Origin: Symsagittifera roscoffensis
Lineage: Eukaryota; Xenacoelomorpha; Acoela; Convolutidae
Assembly (NCBI RefSeq): GCF_963678635.1
Contig: NC_087071.1
Span: forward strand, 24,070,013 to 24,134,012
Reading direction: 5' to 3'
Length of the DNA stretch: 64,000 bases
Of the stretch, positions 1-9,683 are shown piece by piece. The notes under the pieces are model-generated. The model was not told the DNA's origin. It did no database searches and saw nothing but the letters and a program-made list of their open reading frames with translations. The first letter of the stretch is position 1. Every line of letters starts with the position of its first letter. The position numbers and the translations under genes are program-made.

Positions 1-605
1 GGTTTTTTATCTACATGGTCTGAATCAGGATTCTGTCTGTCCACATGGTCTGAAACTGGACATACGGTCTGAATCCGGAGTTGTTCGGTCCACACGGTCT
101 GAATCTGGGTTTTTTATCTACATGGTCTGAATCAGGATTCTGTCTGTCCACATGGTCTGAAACTGGACATACGGTCTGAATCCGGAGTTCTTTGGTCCAC
201 ACGGTCTGAATCTGGGTTTTTTTATCTACATGGTCTGAATCAGGATTCTGTCTGCCCATATGATTTGAAGCTGGATTCCATCGGTCCACACGGTGTGAAA
301 CTGGATTTTGTTGGTCCACACATTCTGAAACCGGATTTTGTTGGTCCACAGGTTCTGAAACCGGATTCCTTCAATCCACATGGTCTGAAACCGGATTCCT
401 TCAATCCACACGGTCTGAAACCGGATTCTGTCGGTCCACGCTGTCTGAATCCGGGTTTCTTGGGTCAACACGTCTGAAAGCGGATTCACTCAGTCCACAC
501 GGTCTGAAAATCATATTTTCTGCTCCACACGGTCTGATTATACCATATTCTGGTCCATACGGTGTGAACAAACTAAATTCTGGTCCACACGGTCTGAACA
601 TGAAA
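1..605. repeat. 30-bp minisatellite with ~107-bp higher-order period
   Basis: The core GGTCTGAA recurs about every 30 bp, each time within a unit of the form GGTCTGAAxCxGGATTxxxT plus a CCACAxGG-like end. In the first 240 bases four units of unequal length (about 30, 19, 30 and 28 bp) form a higher-order unit: GGTCTGAA at 17, 124 and 232 gives 107-108 bp spacing. After about 240 the array becomes simple 30-bp units that decay towards 605. It is cut by the left window edge. Long open frames occur on both strands only because the unit length is divisible by three; I do not treat them as genes. Confidence 0.9.
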
Positions 606-2410
606 CCACGACCTCGACCCGCGATTTTCAAGGTCAGAATTGACCAAACAAAACGTAAATAGTTTAATAGATAAAAACAACACTTCCCCCACTAGGAAAA
701 AATTCAAAAATAACAAATCTAAACTACTACACGTATCCTTTCCTCGATTGACCGACAAAAGAAAAACTAGAAAATCACAACTTTTAAGAAATAGGAGGAC
801 TAAGCATTAAGAGTAGGTCAACAATTAGAATCGCAAAAAATAAAATTGTTATGCCAATGATTTTTAATTAAATACTCTGGAAATTGATCAAATGGCAGTA
901 CTGGGTTACGAAATGTGAGTTTAGTGAATGGTGGGTAATGAGAATGAATAGAGCAAATTTGAAACTACAGACCTCTAGGAAATTAAATTGAGCTAGACAA
1001 TTTGGCCCGAACTAGCCCTCCGTTACATAATAGACTCAAGGTAAAATGAATGAATGAGGTTTGGATATTCGGTGGCCAAGTTTTAAAGATTTGATCGAAT
1101 TTATTAGAGTTAGATCATTGATTGCTCTCTCTGATAAACGACTCCATCTGTGTCAATAAAAGACTCTCTAAGATCAACTCAATATGAATGTCTTTCACAG
1201 CGTCCTGTCTGGGCTCCAAAAGAAAAAGCAGTTCCTGCAGTTCGGAATCAGAATGCAGAGAAGCATTAAGTTGAATGTTGACGGTTTTTCTGAGTTTCGG
1301 TGTTTAATTATGCGGTCTCGACTACTGTATGCTGTGTACTTCGTTTGAATCAGCAGCGATCGTATCTTTTGCCTTCGCTATTAAGATATGATTGGATGGT
1401 TGGTCGCTCGGTTGTGACAGAAAAATCTCCGTCTTGCTTGACGCGATCAGAAAGGGGTTCGCGAGGGATGCCTGTGGTTCGGCGGAATAAAAAAACTCTA
1501 CATAGATCCGATTACTAAGCAAATTTGGAAACCGACGTTCCTACGGGGACGTGTAGTTTTGAAATAAGCAGCTGGGCTTTTACTATTCAGTTCCTAGACC
1601 GGAAATTTTTTGTGCTATCTCTCGTCAAGTCAATTGTGGTTGGTAAAGTCGGTACTAGTGTTGCATACGAATGAGACAATTCCGTTTTTGGTCACGATCT
1701 GTAGTCCGAGTCTAGCAAAGTTGTAGCAGGTGTGGTTGAGGATGTAGTTGCTGCCTGTATGACGGAAATTGGGCAACCAGATGAGGTGTCCTGTTGATTT
1801 GGTAAAATTTATTCACCTAAGTTCAACAATTCTATTTTATTACTAGGGACTGAGTTTTTGCCGAAGGGCTTATTTCCCTCTCCCTGATGTCTATTTACTT
1901 CCATGTTGCTAATAAATAGCTTTGTATCCATATATCTACATGGAAAACCGCCAATAGTCCGCTCCCATTTACTCAAATCCGACGGATAAAATGGAAGATG
2001 AAATGATTCTATTTCTGTTAAACAACCTGTAGGTGAGGTTTGCACAGTTTTTTTGGGTTGTACTCAGGTCTCAGGTCTCAGGTCTTCTGTTTTGGTCCTC
2101 CTTTTTTGGCTTCGAGTGGTCTGATTACTTTTCTTGAAGGCGAGTTGTTGCTGATGCCGAGGGTACGATGGCTTCTTCAGCTCGGGTCCTTGGGTCACTG
2201 CTACTCATTTGGAGTGGTTATGCGCCTGCTAGGAAATTTTGTTTAAAGCTCCTTACTTTCTGTCCATCGGAGTTTAACCAAGCGATGTCGGATTTGCTTG
2301 AGATTTTACCAATAGTTAGCTTAATGGTAGTTTCCGATAAGCTAGTGATTTTATCTCCAGTTCCCCGTTTTCTCTATCTGCAACCTTTCCGAAAACGTTA
2401 CTTTTATTTG
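606..2410. other. Non-coding stretch, no recognised gene
   Basis: No supported gene. A 78-codon minus-strand frame (1809-2045) lies just downstream, in minus-strand terms, of the gypsy integrase remnant and could be more of that decayed element, but I recognise no motif in it. Other open frames here are short and lack family motifs. Confidence 0.4.
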
Positions 2411-2419
2411 AAGGGCCTG

Positions 2420-2870
2420 TCAGAGCTTGTCTCGTGTTTTTGGGTACGTCCTTCTTTGTTTGGCAGGTAGAAGGGTCCAACTCGTAGTTTTCTCTGAAGG
2501 ATCGTGTTTTCTGTTCTCAATCAGCGAGTCCAAGTAGCCGTTTTATATTCTGTCGTCTGCAGCCCAATTCTTCGCACGTGAGTCTGATAAGAGATGGACT
2601 TTCCTTGATATAAACAATATCAACCAGATTTTTCCAATATGAGTTCGATTTTCTGATGTAGTGTTTCTCGAACAGGGTTCAGTTGATCATTGATTGAATC
2701 GCGCTTCTTAGGTTCTTAATAATTTTTGATAACGCACCGTTTAATGAAGGTGTAGGGTTTTGTTTTTTTAATTACCTTTTGGGTACGTTTTTTGATTGTG
2801 TCAATCATTTTTTTGACCAATCCGTTCAATTGATGATCGCCGACTGTACAGTTTATTATTTTATTTTTAT
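2420..2870 (-). pseudogene. Decayed Ty3/gypsy-like integrase fragment
   Basis: Minus-strand translation at about 2750-2850 gives a DHQLNGLVKKMIDTIKKRT segment. This resembles the region around the catalytic glutamate of Ty3/gypsy integrases (…NGLVE…), with K in place of the expected E. About 300 bases further downstream, after stops and frame changes, a RVGPFYLPNKEGR segment resembles the GPF/Y module near the integrase C-terminus. The frame is broken and no LTRs were found. This is not part of element 1, whose integrase is different. The assignment rests on two short motifs in the correct order and spacing. Confidence 0.55.
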
Positions 2871-4979
2871 TTGAGTCGCAAAAGTTTTGAACTCATGGCT
2901 AGTGAAGCAGATGGCATGATTCATTCTAGTTTGTTTCGGAATAATAGGTAGATTATTGAAACCTTATAGAAATTGAAATATTCGACTTGCTGACGTGCTT
3001 GAAGTAAGTTTTGTCGAAGGAAACTTATAAAGTCGATCTATACAAATATATTATATTTTTGGTTGCCCCTGTTAATATCCAACAAACCGGCAAAACCCAA
3101 GTCACTTTCTTCAATTGTGTTCGTTAATTTAAATAAAGAATTCACCTCGGATGACGGTATTAAGAATTTTAAATTTTATCTGCTTTAAAACACTTTAAGC
3201 GTTTTTTTTCATAGTACCAGATGAGTGTTTTGATGTTAGGTCTTCGCACGTATATCGCAAGGAATTCCGTCCTAAATTTTCCTGGAGGTGTCTCAATTAT
3301 TAGTTTCAATACAGCGTCCTTAGCTGTGAATAGCTCTACCAGGTCGTTATCCTTTTACAGTAATCCAATCGACAAGTCTTTATTTAACTCGTGAAAGTGC
3401 TTTCCAAATTGAGTTGACTAAGGAGCCGTTTTTTTTTCTCCCAGGTTTTAACTGTGGCTTAAATAAAATGTCTTTTTTGGTAATAAGGGAACGAATCTTT
3501 GTGTTATTCAGCTAACTAGTGTCCAAGTGTGTTTCTCGTAGTTTTAGGCTTTCTCTGTTTTTACGGGCCCTTGTTGTGTGTTTTGTTTTGTGATTTTGTG
3601 TCGTTGGTTCTTTTTGGCGTTTGAATTTCGATTGAAACTTGGATGGTGATTCTGGGGTTTCTGCAGTGGTTGTCATTTTGAGATGGTTTGATATCCCCTT
3701 CTTGTCTACTAGCGCTAGGTTCAATGCGTTTTGTGATGTGAGTGTGTCAGATATTAGTTTACTTTGAATATCGTAGTTTCTCATGTTGATGATTTATATA
3801 TATTCTGAATCCAGTTTTTTTCTACGCTGGTTATATCACACTTTTTGGCCTTTTCTGCAAATAGCTAAACCAAAATCTCTCAATCTTTTTGTTTTTCTTC
3901 AACAGCTTGTGATATTCAAAACTGATGCTTGGTTATTAGATGAAGAAGGTTCAAATGATCCTAAAACACGTGGAAATAAATCTTAAGAATTTTCACTTTA
4001 GTGAATTTTAGGCCAAAAGTTATTTTTCCTTCGGTTCTCAAGTCTAGAAAAAACAAAAATCTGATTTTCTTAGCCGCTTCTTCCTCTGTAAAATCACTGT
4101 GAAATCACTTAATTTTTATTCGATTGTACTGCGAGGGTTGAATTGTGTGCCCTTGAAACTTTCCAAAAACTGCCCATCCCGAAATTTATGTTTTTTGATT
4201 TTTTGATCTATAAAAAACTCAAGCGCGACCTTCACAAAACCAAGTTTAGTATAAAAAAATTACGTGCCCTCACTTCCCTCATGAATGAGGGGAACTGCTG
4301 AACTAAAAGAAAACAATATTTTGTTTATTTCGTGATACTTATTGCTTCAAGCTTGAATTAAATTAGATTTTTACCGTGTTTTTGAAGAATAGCTAAAATA
4401 TAATTCTTATAATTGATTTTTATTTTGTGATAACATTTCGACAGAAAAAGGGATTATAATCTATTATAAAATATTATAACAGATTAGAGGAGATTATAAT
4501 TTGTTATAATTTCACCAAAATTAATACCATTATGGCGGATTATAAATTGTTAAATCAAGTTAAATATATAAAATCGATCCTTAAAATTAATTATAATTTT
4601 GATAAAAGTACCATTATCAATAGTAATATAATTTTCTCTTTTTACTGAGTGTGGGTAGGCAAAATCTGAAAGAGCCTACCAATTTACTTTTCCCCAAGTT
4701 TTCTGTGCCGCTGAAAAAAGCCAATGATGCCGTTTTGGGAAATTTTTGGTCACCTTGCCCTCAGAAATAGCATGCAATTGGCGCCGAAATGCGCCTTCTG
4801 GAAAGTTTTAGGATGTCGTAAAAAGAGATGTCGTAAAACAGTTACATGGGATTTTGGATGGTAAGAGCGCCGAAACCTTGAGGGGGCATTTAAAGCACCG
4901 CACCTTCCGAAATCCACCCCTGTGTAGATATTTAGTGTTGATAAGATGGCCTAAATGATTTTTAAAATAAAAACCTCAC
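2871..4979. other. Mostly non-coding; possible retroelement decay and AT-rich short repeats
   Basis: A 90-codon, lysine/threonine-rich minus-strand frame at 3512-3784 has no motif I recognise; it may be the upstream part of the same decayed retroelement as 2420-2870. From about 4440 to 4630 the sequence is AT-rich with many GATTATAAT/TTATAAT variants. The stretch around 4880-4920 ends in ATCCACCCCTG, resembling one end of a hAT-type MITE, but I found no matching other end. Confidence 0.4.
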
Positions 4980-5469
4980 CACTACCATAATTCTGCTTGA
5001 AGTTATACCTCATAACTTTGCTCAAAATGGCATAAAACACAATGTTGATAAGGGTCGTGAAGTTTCCAGCACAAAGAAACCACAATTTGAGAAAGAAATC
5101 CAACCCGGCATAACCCAAAATTGGCCCATGAAAGGCCAGAACAAACTGCTGGATAATTACAGGGATATAAATAATAACGTAAACAATAGCTGTCACTGAA
5201 AATGGAATCGAATTTCTGAGAACAGTCCGAGAAAATTCCGCCCGGATTTCATACGATGCATGATCTTCATGTCGGTTTCTCGACCGCTCAGCTGAAGAGT
5301 GCATTTGTTTGTACTGAGTATACGCACGGTAAACAATGAACCCAAACACCACTTGTGAGGCAAGAATAAGACCGGAGTTCACAATGTAGAATGGGATGAA
5401 AATAGCAAGTGCTTGGTCAATTAGCAGACATTTCGTTCCATTGTCTGCTAGTTCGAAAATGTATTTGGG
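4980..5469 (-). CDS. Exon of a nematode 7TM chemoreceptor-like (serpentine) gene
   Basis: This minus-strand frame stays open from a CAG acceptor (exon start 5469) to a GTGAGG donor (4979-4974), about 163 codons. It encodes alternating hydrophobic and charged segments: a membrane span around LAIFIPFYIVNSGLIL, a basic intracellular loop (KQMHSSAERSRNRHE), a span SIPFSVTAIVYVIIYIPVII, and a last span ending AGNFTTLINIVFYAIL followed by SKVMRYNF. That layout fits the last four helices and start of the tail of a serpentine receptor. I cannot assign the sr-family. There is no start codon, so at least one upstream exon must lie to the right, where element 1 now begins only 155 bp away. The gene could be intact with element 1 in an intron, or broken. 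Confidence 0.55.
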
Positions 5470-5620
5470 CTGACACCCGGAACTTAAATGGCATCAATTT
5501 AGACATCAACATAATTGTAAAATTTGCTTCTGCGTTTTGAACCTAATGGAGCGGCGTGCAAAAAAAATTTAGCATTTGAAGCAAGGCGTAGAATTATGTT
5601 TCAGTATTGCAGACTTTGAC

Positions 5621-5624
5621 CTGT
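5621..5624. repeat. Target-site duplication of element 1 (left), CTGT
   Basis: CTGT directly abuts the TG end of the left LTR and is repeated at 24541-24544 directly after the CA end of the right LTR. This fixes both element ends. Confidence 0.9.
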
Positions 5625-6034
5625 TGAGTTATGACCGAGTTGGTTAACTCATAGAGTAATTTCGGATAGGGTACACCGTCTGCTCGTCACGCTATCTTAT
5701 TTTCGGCCGGATAGATTCGTGCAACTTCTTAGTCTAATACCGATCCTAATCTTACTCTTATACTATCTAGTCTTAGGTTGTTTAACTAGTCTCTGCTAGG
5801 CTCAATAGATCTAGGGTATACTGGTTTATTGCGGCTGCTGAAGTGCTCGGGAGAGTCCAACTAATTTCTAAGTTAAATTCAAATCTCTCTGGTGCTGAAA
5901 TTACAAGTAACTTCAGCACTTACAAATAAGTGGGTTGTTAGTTAGATGGATCATGATTGGTTAATATTAAATACTTTACATTGGTAAAATATCTAAATTA
6001 TCCAATCATAAAATGTAGTTTAGATCAGGTTCCA
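5625..6034 (-). repeat. 3' LTR of element 1
   Basis: It is 410 bp and identical to the right LTR except at 5774 (T here, C at 24280). Plus-strand ends are TGAGTTATGACC and AGATCAGGTTCCA. A minus-strand AATAAA lies at 5830-5825, a plausible poly(A) signal. A 7-bp inverted repeat, TGAGTTA/TAACTCA, lies at the TG end. Confidence 0.95.
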
Positions 6035-6048
6035 CCCATCCGGGTTTT
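6035..6048 (-). promoter_or_regulatory. Weak candidate polypurine tract of element 1
   Basis: On the minus strand AAAACCCGGATGGG directly precedes the 3' LTR. Only GGATGGG is purine-only. Element 2 has the related GCCGGATAGG in the same place, so the position is conserved although the tract is short. Confidence 0.45.
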
Positions 6049-7648
6049 ACAGAGTTTTTTAGAATAGTTCTTCTGCAATTCGAAGGATGGATGATGGAAG
6101 TTGGTGTTTGGCGAACATCTTATTTCTTCTGTTTCCTTTTTGTTAAAGAAGTTCCAGGAAGCTGGAGTTAGAGACATAAGACGTTGTGTCTTCTAGTGAC
6201 AACGACTAAGTCTTCGCAACAAACTCAAATCTGATTTCAGAATGGTTGGCTATGTCAGGTTTTTCTGTTCTGCGTGGAGAACTTCTTTTGTGTCTGATCT
6301 AGTTTGGGAATGGCGTGGAGATTGTGCGTGGAGGGGATGCCTGGTTACTCGGATCTGTACGTATACTTGAACATCGAGGTGGTCATTGGTCTAGTTCAAT
6401 GAAGTCCTTTTCTGCGAAGTCAAGTCGTACTCTAAATCCTTTGAGTTGTGATTGTGAGTGGCATATCGATTGTGGTTGGTCATTCTCTCTCGAGTGTAGT
6501 GGGGTCGTTTTGTCTTTAGATGTTCGTCCTTGGTGTTGTATTCTGATCTATGTATTGCATAATGTAATTTACATTTTATAAAACATTTATTAGTTTAATA
6601 TTTTTTAATTATGATTTTAGTTAGTTGTTTTCACAAAAGCTTTTTGTTTTAGTTTGGTTATTTTGAAGAGTTACTCACACTTGAGTAGCTCTTATTAAAA
6701 ATAGAGGTGTGGTCACAAAGCGTGGATGTAGCGCGGTGGGTTAGGCCGGCTATAGAGCATGCTCAGGACGCCCTTCCTGGTGGGTTAGGCCAGGAGTGGG
6801 AGTATGATTTCATGCGGTTTTTGTGAGGGGTCCTGTTATGTGACAACGTTTTATGTTGGGTTTGTTGTGGTTTTTCTTATGTCTTGTTGGTTATGTCCTT
6901 TTTCCAAAAATCAAATTGTTTGTGGTATGGGTTTGTCTTTCGACTTTTTTGTGTTTTGTTATTTCTTTCTTAGACTTTATAATAGTCTTCAAAAGAATAA
7001 ATTATCCAGTTTTAAACTGGGTTAATCCGGTTTGGGTACCGTTGGTTTCCTTTTCTTAGTCATGCTGTTATTCTATGATTTGTGGTATTTAGTAAGCTGC
7101 GTTGGTTAGTTTTGTTTAGTATATGATTCCTTTCCAACCGGGTTAAAGGAAGGTTTGAAACATGTTATTATATGTTAGAGTTGTTGAGTGTGAAAACTTG
7201 AAACTGAAATTCATTATTTTAAACAATTCTTCGTGGGCGAGCTGTGCGAGTGTGGATAGAATTTCTGTGCGAGTGAATGAAAATATCAAAAGGTTAGTAC
7301 TGCAATTGCATTTTATTAATTTACTGCATAGAATTTGGAAATTTACTGCTAGTTATGGGGGAATTTTAAGTTACAAATTTTCATCATGATTAGATTTACT
7401 GCTTGTGGGGAAAATTTTAGAAATGAATTTACTGCATTGGTATTAAATTTATAAATTTATAAGTGTAAGAGATTAATAGAATTGTTGAAGTCTGTTTGAT
7501 GAAATTTGCGATCTTTATTTGTTTTTTGTGGTTTTTGTAGGTGATCGTCGGATGAAGGCTAAAAATCTAAGGAAAACATGGATAAAGTATGGTGAGTTTT
7601 TTAATATTTCAATTAGTTAGTAATATTCATTTAATTCATACTTACCTG
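6049..7648 (-). other. 3' non-coding region of element 1
   Basis: About 1.6 kb between the accessory gene and the 3' LTR. I see no conserved coding frame. Blocks of nucleotide similarity to the same region of element 2 (34102-35640) include a motif around 6350-6420 and the stem-loop/GC-rich block at 6668-6755. Confidence 0.6.
6668..6755 (-). promoter_or_regulatory. Conserved stem-loop plus GC-rich block (candidate RNA element)
   Basis: A 9-bp stem (GAGTTACTC, 6-nt loop, GAGTAGCTC; 6668-6691) is followed by a block containing GGTCACAAAGCG and TAGCGCGGTGGGTTAGGCC. Element 2 has GAGTCGCTC with a 6-nt loop and GAGCAACTC in the same place (34738-34761), then the same GC-rich block. One pair changes from A-T to G-C and another from T-G to T-A between copies, so pairing is partly preserved by compensation; one pair is lost in element 2. 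The position between the last gene and the 3' LTR would suit an RNA export or 3'-end element. That role is inference. The GC-rich block also resembles a tRNA A box on the plus strand. Confidence 0.55.
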
Positions 7649-8311
7649 TTAGTCGTCGGGGAAAAAACCGTGGGGGAAGATGTCGTGAATTAGTTCTGAA
7701 GTTGTTAGTAGTTTAGCTAAGATGCGGATGATATTTTTAGTCTGAAGCAGTGGCCAAAGCAATTGAAGTGCCTTAATAGTGGTTAGTTCTTCAGTGCCAA
7801 CTGCAAACTCATAAGGTGTGTTTTGGATTAGATTATATAATTTGTGATTGAATTTAGTGTTGTGGATGAATTCTAAAATTGGGATTTCTATAGGTTGTAC
7901 AAACTCGTGCGGGATAAGGAAGGGTCGGGATTCTTCGGCGTTGAAGGTCTTGGTGATGGGACAGAAGATGTACATTTGGGTTATGGGGTCATAATTACAA
8001 AGAATACCATGGAGGTTAGTGTCTTTAATACAATATGTGAAATTTAGGAAAAATGGTGAAGTGTATTTGGAATTAATGAATTGAAAACGATGGTGTGGTT
8101 GTCTAGAGGGTGTGTGTAGGTCAAAGTGATTTTGGATGAAGCGATAATAACTATATGTGTGGGTTTGTTTAGTGCGCAACATAATATCGTGTGAGCAGTG
8201 TAAATCTCTTTCGTGTGGTGCAAGGAAATGAAAGGTTAGTGAAAATATTTGATTTATTATTGTGTGATTGTGTATGATTGTGTGTCTGTTAGTGCTTCTG
8301 AAATAATGTGA
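7649..8311 (-). CDS. Accessory protein, C-terminal part (split gene, second half)
   Basis: The first ATG is at 8182 (177 codons to 7649), but the frame is open back to 8311 and the segment before the ATG is conserved in element 2: both have a FS-TF-FL-P-E-DLHCSH pattern just upstream of Met-Leu-Arg. Translation therefore normally enters from upstream. In element 2 this frame is continuous with the C-terminal frame of the preceding accessory ORF, with 27 instead of 26 nt in the linking segment. The protein is about 30% charged or aromatic, with no signal peptide, membrane span or family motif I recognise. A conserved block runs from the CIKDT segment to LLTTSELIHDIF. Confidence 0.7.
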   Translation of the reverse strand, partial: SHYFRSTNRHTIIHNHTIINQIFSLTFHFLAPHERDLHCSHDIMLRTKQTHTYSYYRFIQNHFDLHTPSRQPHHRFQFINSKYTSPFFLNFTYCIKDTNLHGILCNYDPITQMYIFCPITKTFNAEESRPFLIPHEFVQPIEIPILEFIHNTKFNHKLYNLIQNTPYEFAVGTEELTTIKALQLLWPLLQTKNIIRILAKLLTTSELIHDIFPHGFFPDD

Positions 8312-9453
8312 TCAAACTTTCGGTCGAAGATGTTTAGTGTAAATATATATGGTGTCTTGATGAAAAATTTCTCAGTAATTTGTGGATTAGCGAAGCGATC
8401 GTCGTCTAAGAATTGATCTTGGTTAGCTCTGATGATGTTGTGATCATAGTATTCGAGTGTATATTCGTTAGCTCTAGGTGCAGTGTGTGTTTTTAGTGAT
8501 TTTTTATATCCAACGTAAGTAAATTGTCTAGCGGTTAGTGGTGTAGTGAGTCGATATAGCATGTCCGTATTTCGCTCTATATCGATGTGAGTGTTAGATA
8601 AAGGTAAGCAAAGAGGGTTAGTAAAATGATAATATGAGGTCCAAGAGAGAGTGGGCATTAAAACGTATTCATCTACAAAGTTGCGTGTTTCGTTAGTGTC
8701 GTGGGGGGTGTTTAAGGTGTATTGTGGGAATGAGGGTAAGGTGATGGCTAAAAATTCTTTTGTGTTAGTATGCTTGGGGTGGTTGATGTATTCACGGGCT
8801 GTTCCTGGTTTTGCTGGGAAAGGATGGTTGGGGAACTTTCTTTTAAAAGTGCGGTAAGCTCTATTAGTGTTGAGTGAAGATTCAGTTGATGTGGATGATG
8901 GTGCTAATGATTCAGTATAATTTGAAGAGGGTGTAGGGGTAGGGGGGTTGGATGAATTTATTGTGGAGGAGATTTGGTTTATGGTTGGGGTATTAAGGTG
9001 GTAGGGTTGTTGTTGAAGGGTAATAAAATTATCTAGCTCTGGTGAGATTCGGGGGGTGTCTGGAGAATGAGATGATTGGTCAGAATGGTATGAGGAGTAG
9101 GTTGGGGTAACTTGGGAAGCATAAGAGGGTGTGGGAGTGATTGGGTCAGGGTTATTGGATAATATGGGTTGAAAAGGGGGTTGAGAAAAATTAGAAGAGT
9201 TATGAAAATTATTGGATGGGGATGGTTCTGAATCGGCAAATTCATCGGGGGTTTCAATATTCGGGTTATTGAGTTGTGAGATGGAATATAAAACTGAGAT
9301 GTGTGAATTAGTGTCGGAATTCATGCCTGATGTTACATTACTAGGTGGAAAATCGGGTGGCGGAAAAGCAAAAAGTGGTATTATTGGGATTGGAGAGGTA
9401 AGATTGGTTGGGTGGGAATTTGATCGGTGTAGTGATCCAAGTTGGCGGCTCAT
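8257..9453 (-). CDS. Accessory protein, N-terminal part (398 aa, function unknown)
   Basis: The ATG at 9453 overlaps the stop of the preceding tail frame in an ATGA arrangement. The first ~210 residues are Ser/Pro/Asn/Thr-rich and look disordered. Residues ~215-398 look folded, with conserved blocks (KRKFPNHPFPAKPGTAREY, MPTLSWTSYYHFTNP). Element 2 has the same start context, including MSRQ(L/I)GSL, and a broken copy of the rest (about 36240-37363). The stop at 8257-8259 appears to follow a 1-nt difference from element 2, in which the frame runs on into the 7649-8311 frame. The ancestral gene would thus be one ORF of nearly 600 codons. It resembles no retroviral protein I know. Confidence 0.75.
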   Translation of the reverse strand: MSRQLGSLHRSNSHPTNLTSPIPIIPLFAFPPPDFPPSNVTSGMNSDTNSHISVLYSISQLNNPNIETPDEFADSEPSPSNNFHNSSNFSQPPFQPILSNNPDPITPTPSYASQVTPTYSSYHSDQSSHSPDTPRISPELDNFITLQQQPYHLNTPTINQISSTINSSNPPTPTPSSNYTESLAPSSTSTESSLNTNRAYRTFKRKFPNHPFPAKPGTAREYINHPKHTNTKEFLAITLPSFPQYTLNTPHDTNETRNFVDEYVLMPTLSWTSYYHFTNPLCLPLSNTHIDIERNTDMLYRLTTPLTARQFTYVGYKKSLKTHTAPRANEYTLEYYDHNIIRANQDQFLDDDRFANPQITEKFFIKTPYIFTLNIFDRKFDHIISEALTDTQSYTITQ

Positions 9454-9683
9454 CGTGGGCTAAAAAAATGATTATTTTGAGACTGAAAAGCGGTGGTATG
9501 GGGTTGTTCAATAATTTGTTCATAAGTATTATCATCTTGTGACTGGTGTGTCATTATATGTTGGATGGGACTTTGTGATGTGGTGAGTCGAAAATTTGGA
9601 TTATGTGTGATGGCTAAATTTCGAAAATTTCGTGGGACTAGGGATAGTGGATGGTTATTTGGTAGGGGTGCTAATTGTGGTGC
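9450..9683 (-). CDS. Conserved frame after env, probable Env C-terminal tail (no start codon)
   Basis: This 77-codon frame opens after a TAG at 9686-9684 and runs to a TGA that overlaps the accessory ATG (9453). It lies in the -1 frame relative to env and overlaps the env end by 13 nt. Element 2 has a clearly homologous frame (about 37373-37600), with shared NNHPLSLV/NSHPLSLV, QIIEQPHTT and SQNNH motifs, identical ending SPR-stop and the same ATGA overlap. In element 2 it is in the same frame as the end of env. The best explanation is that it is the Env cytoplasmic tail and element 1 has suffered a small frame-changing indel near 9684-9722. A spliced or frameshifted product is the alternative. 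Confidence 0.65.
   Translation of the reverse strand, partial: APQLAPLPNNHPLSLVPRNFRNLAITHNPNFRLTTSQSPIQHIMTHQSQDDNTYEQIIEQPHTTAFQSQNNHFFSPR

Noticed and set aside
11-489. Open frames in the left minisatellite on both strands
   Set aside because: Produced by a repeat unit divisible by three; no start context or conserved protein.
6729-6755. Possible tRNA A box (TAGCGCGGTGG) on the plus strand
   Set aside because: No B box downstream and no cloverleaf; kept only as part of a conserved RNA element.
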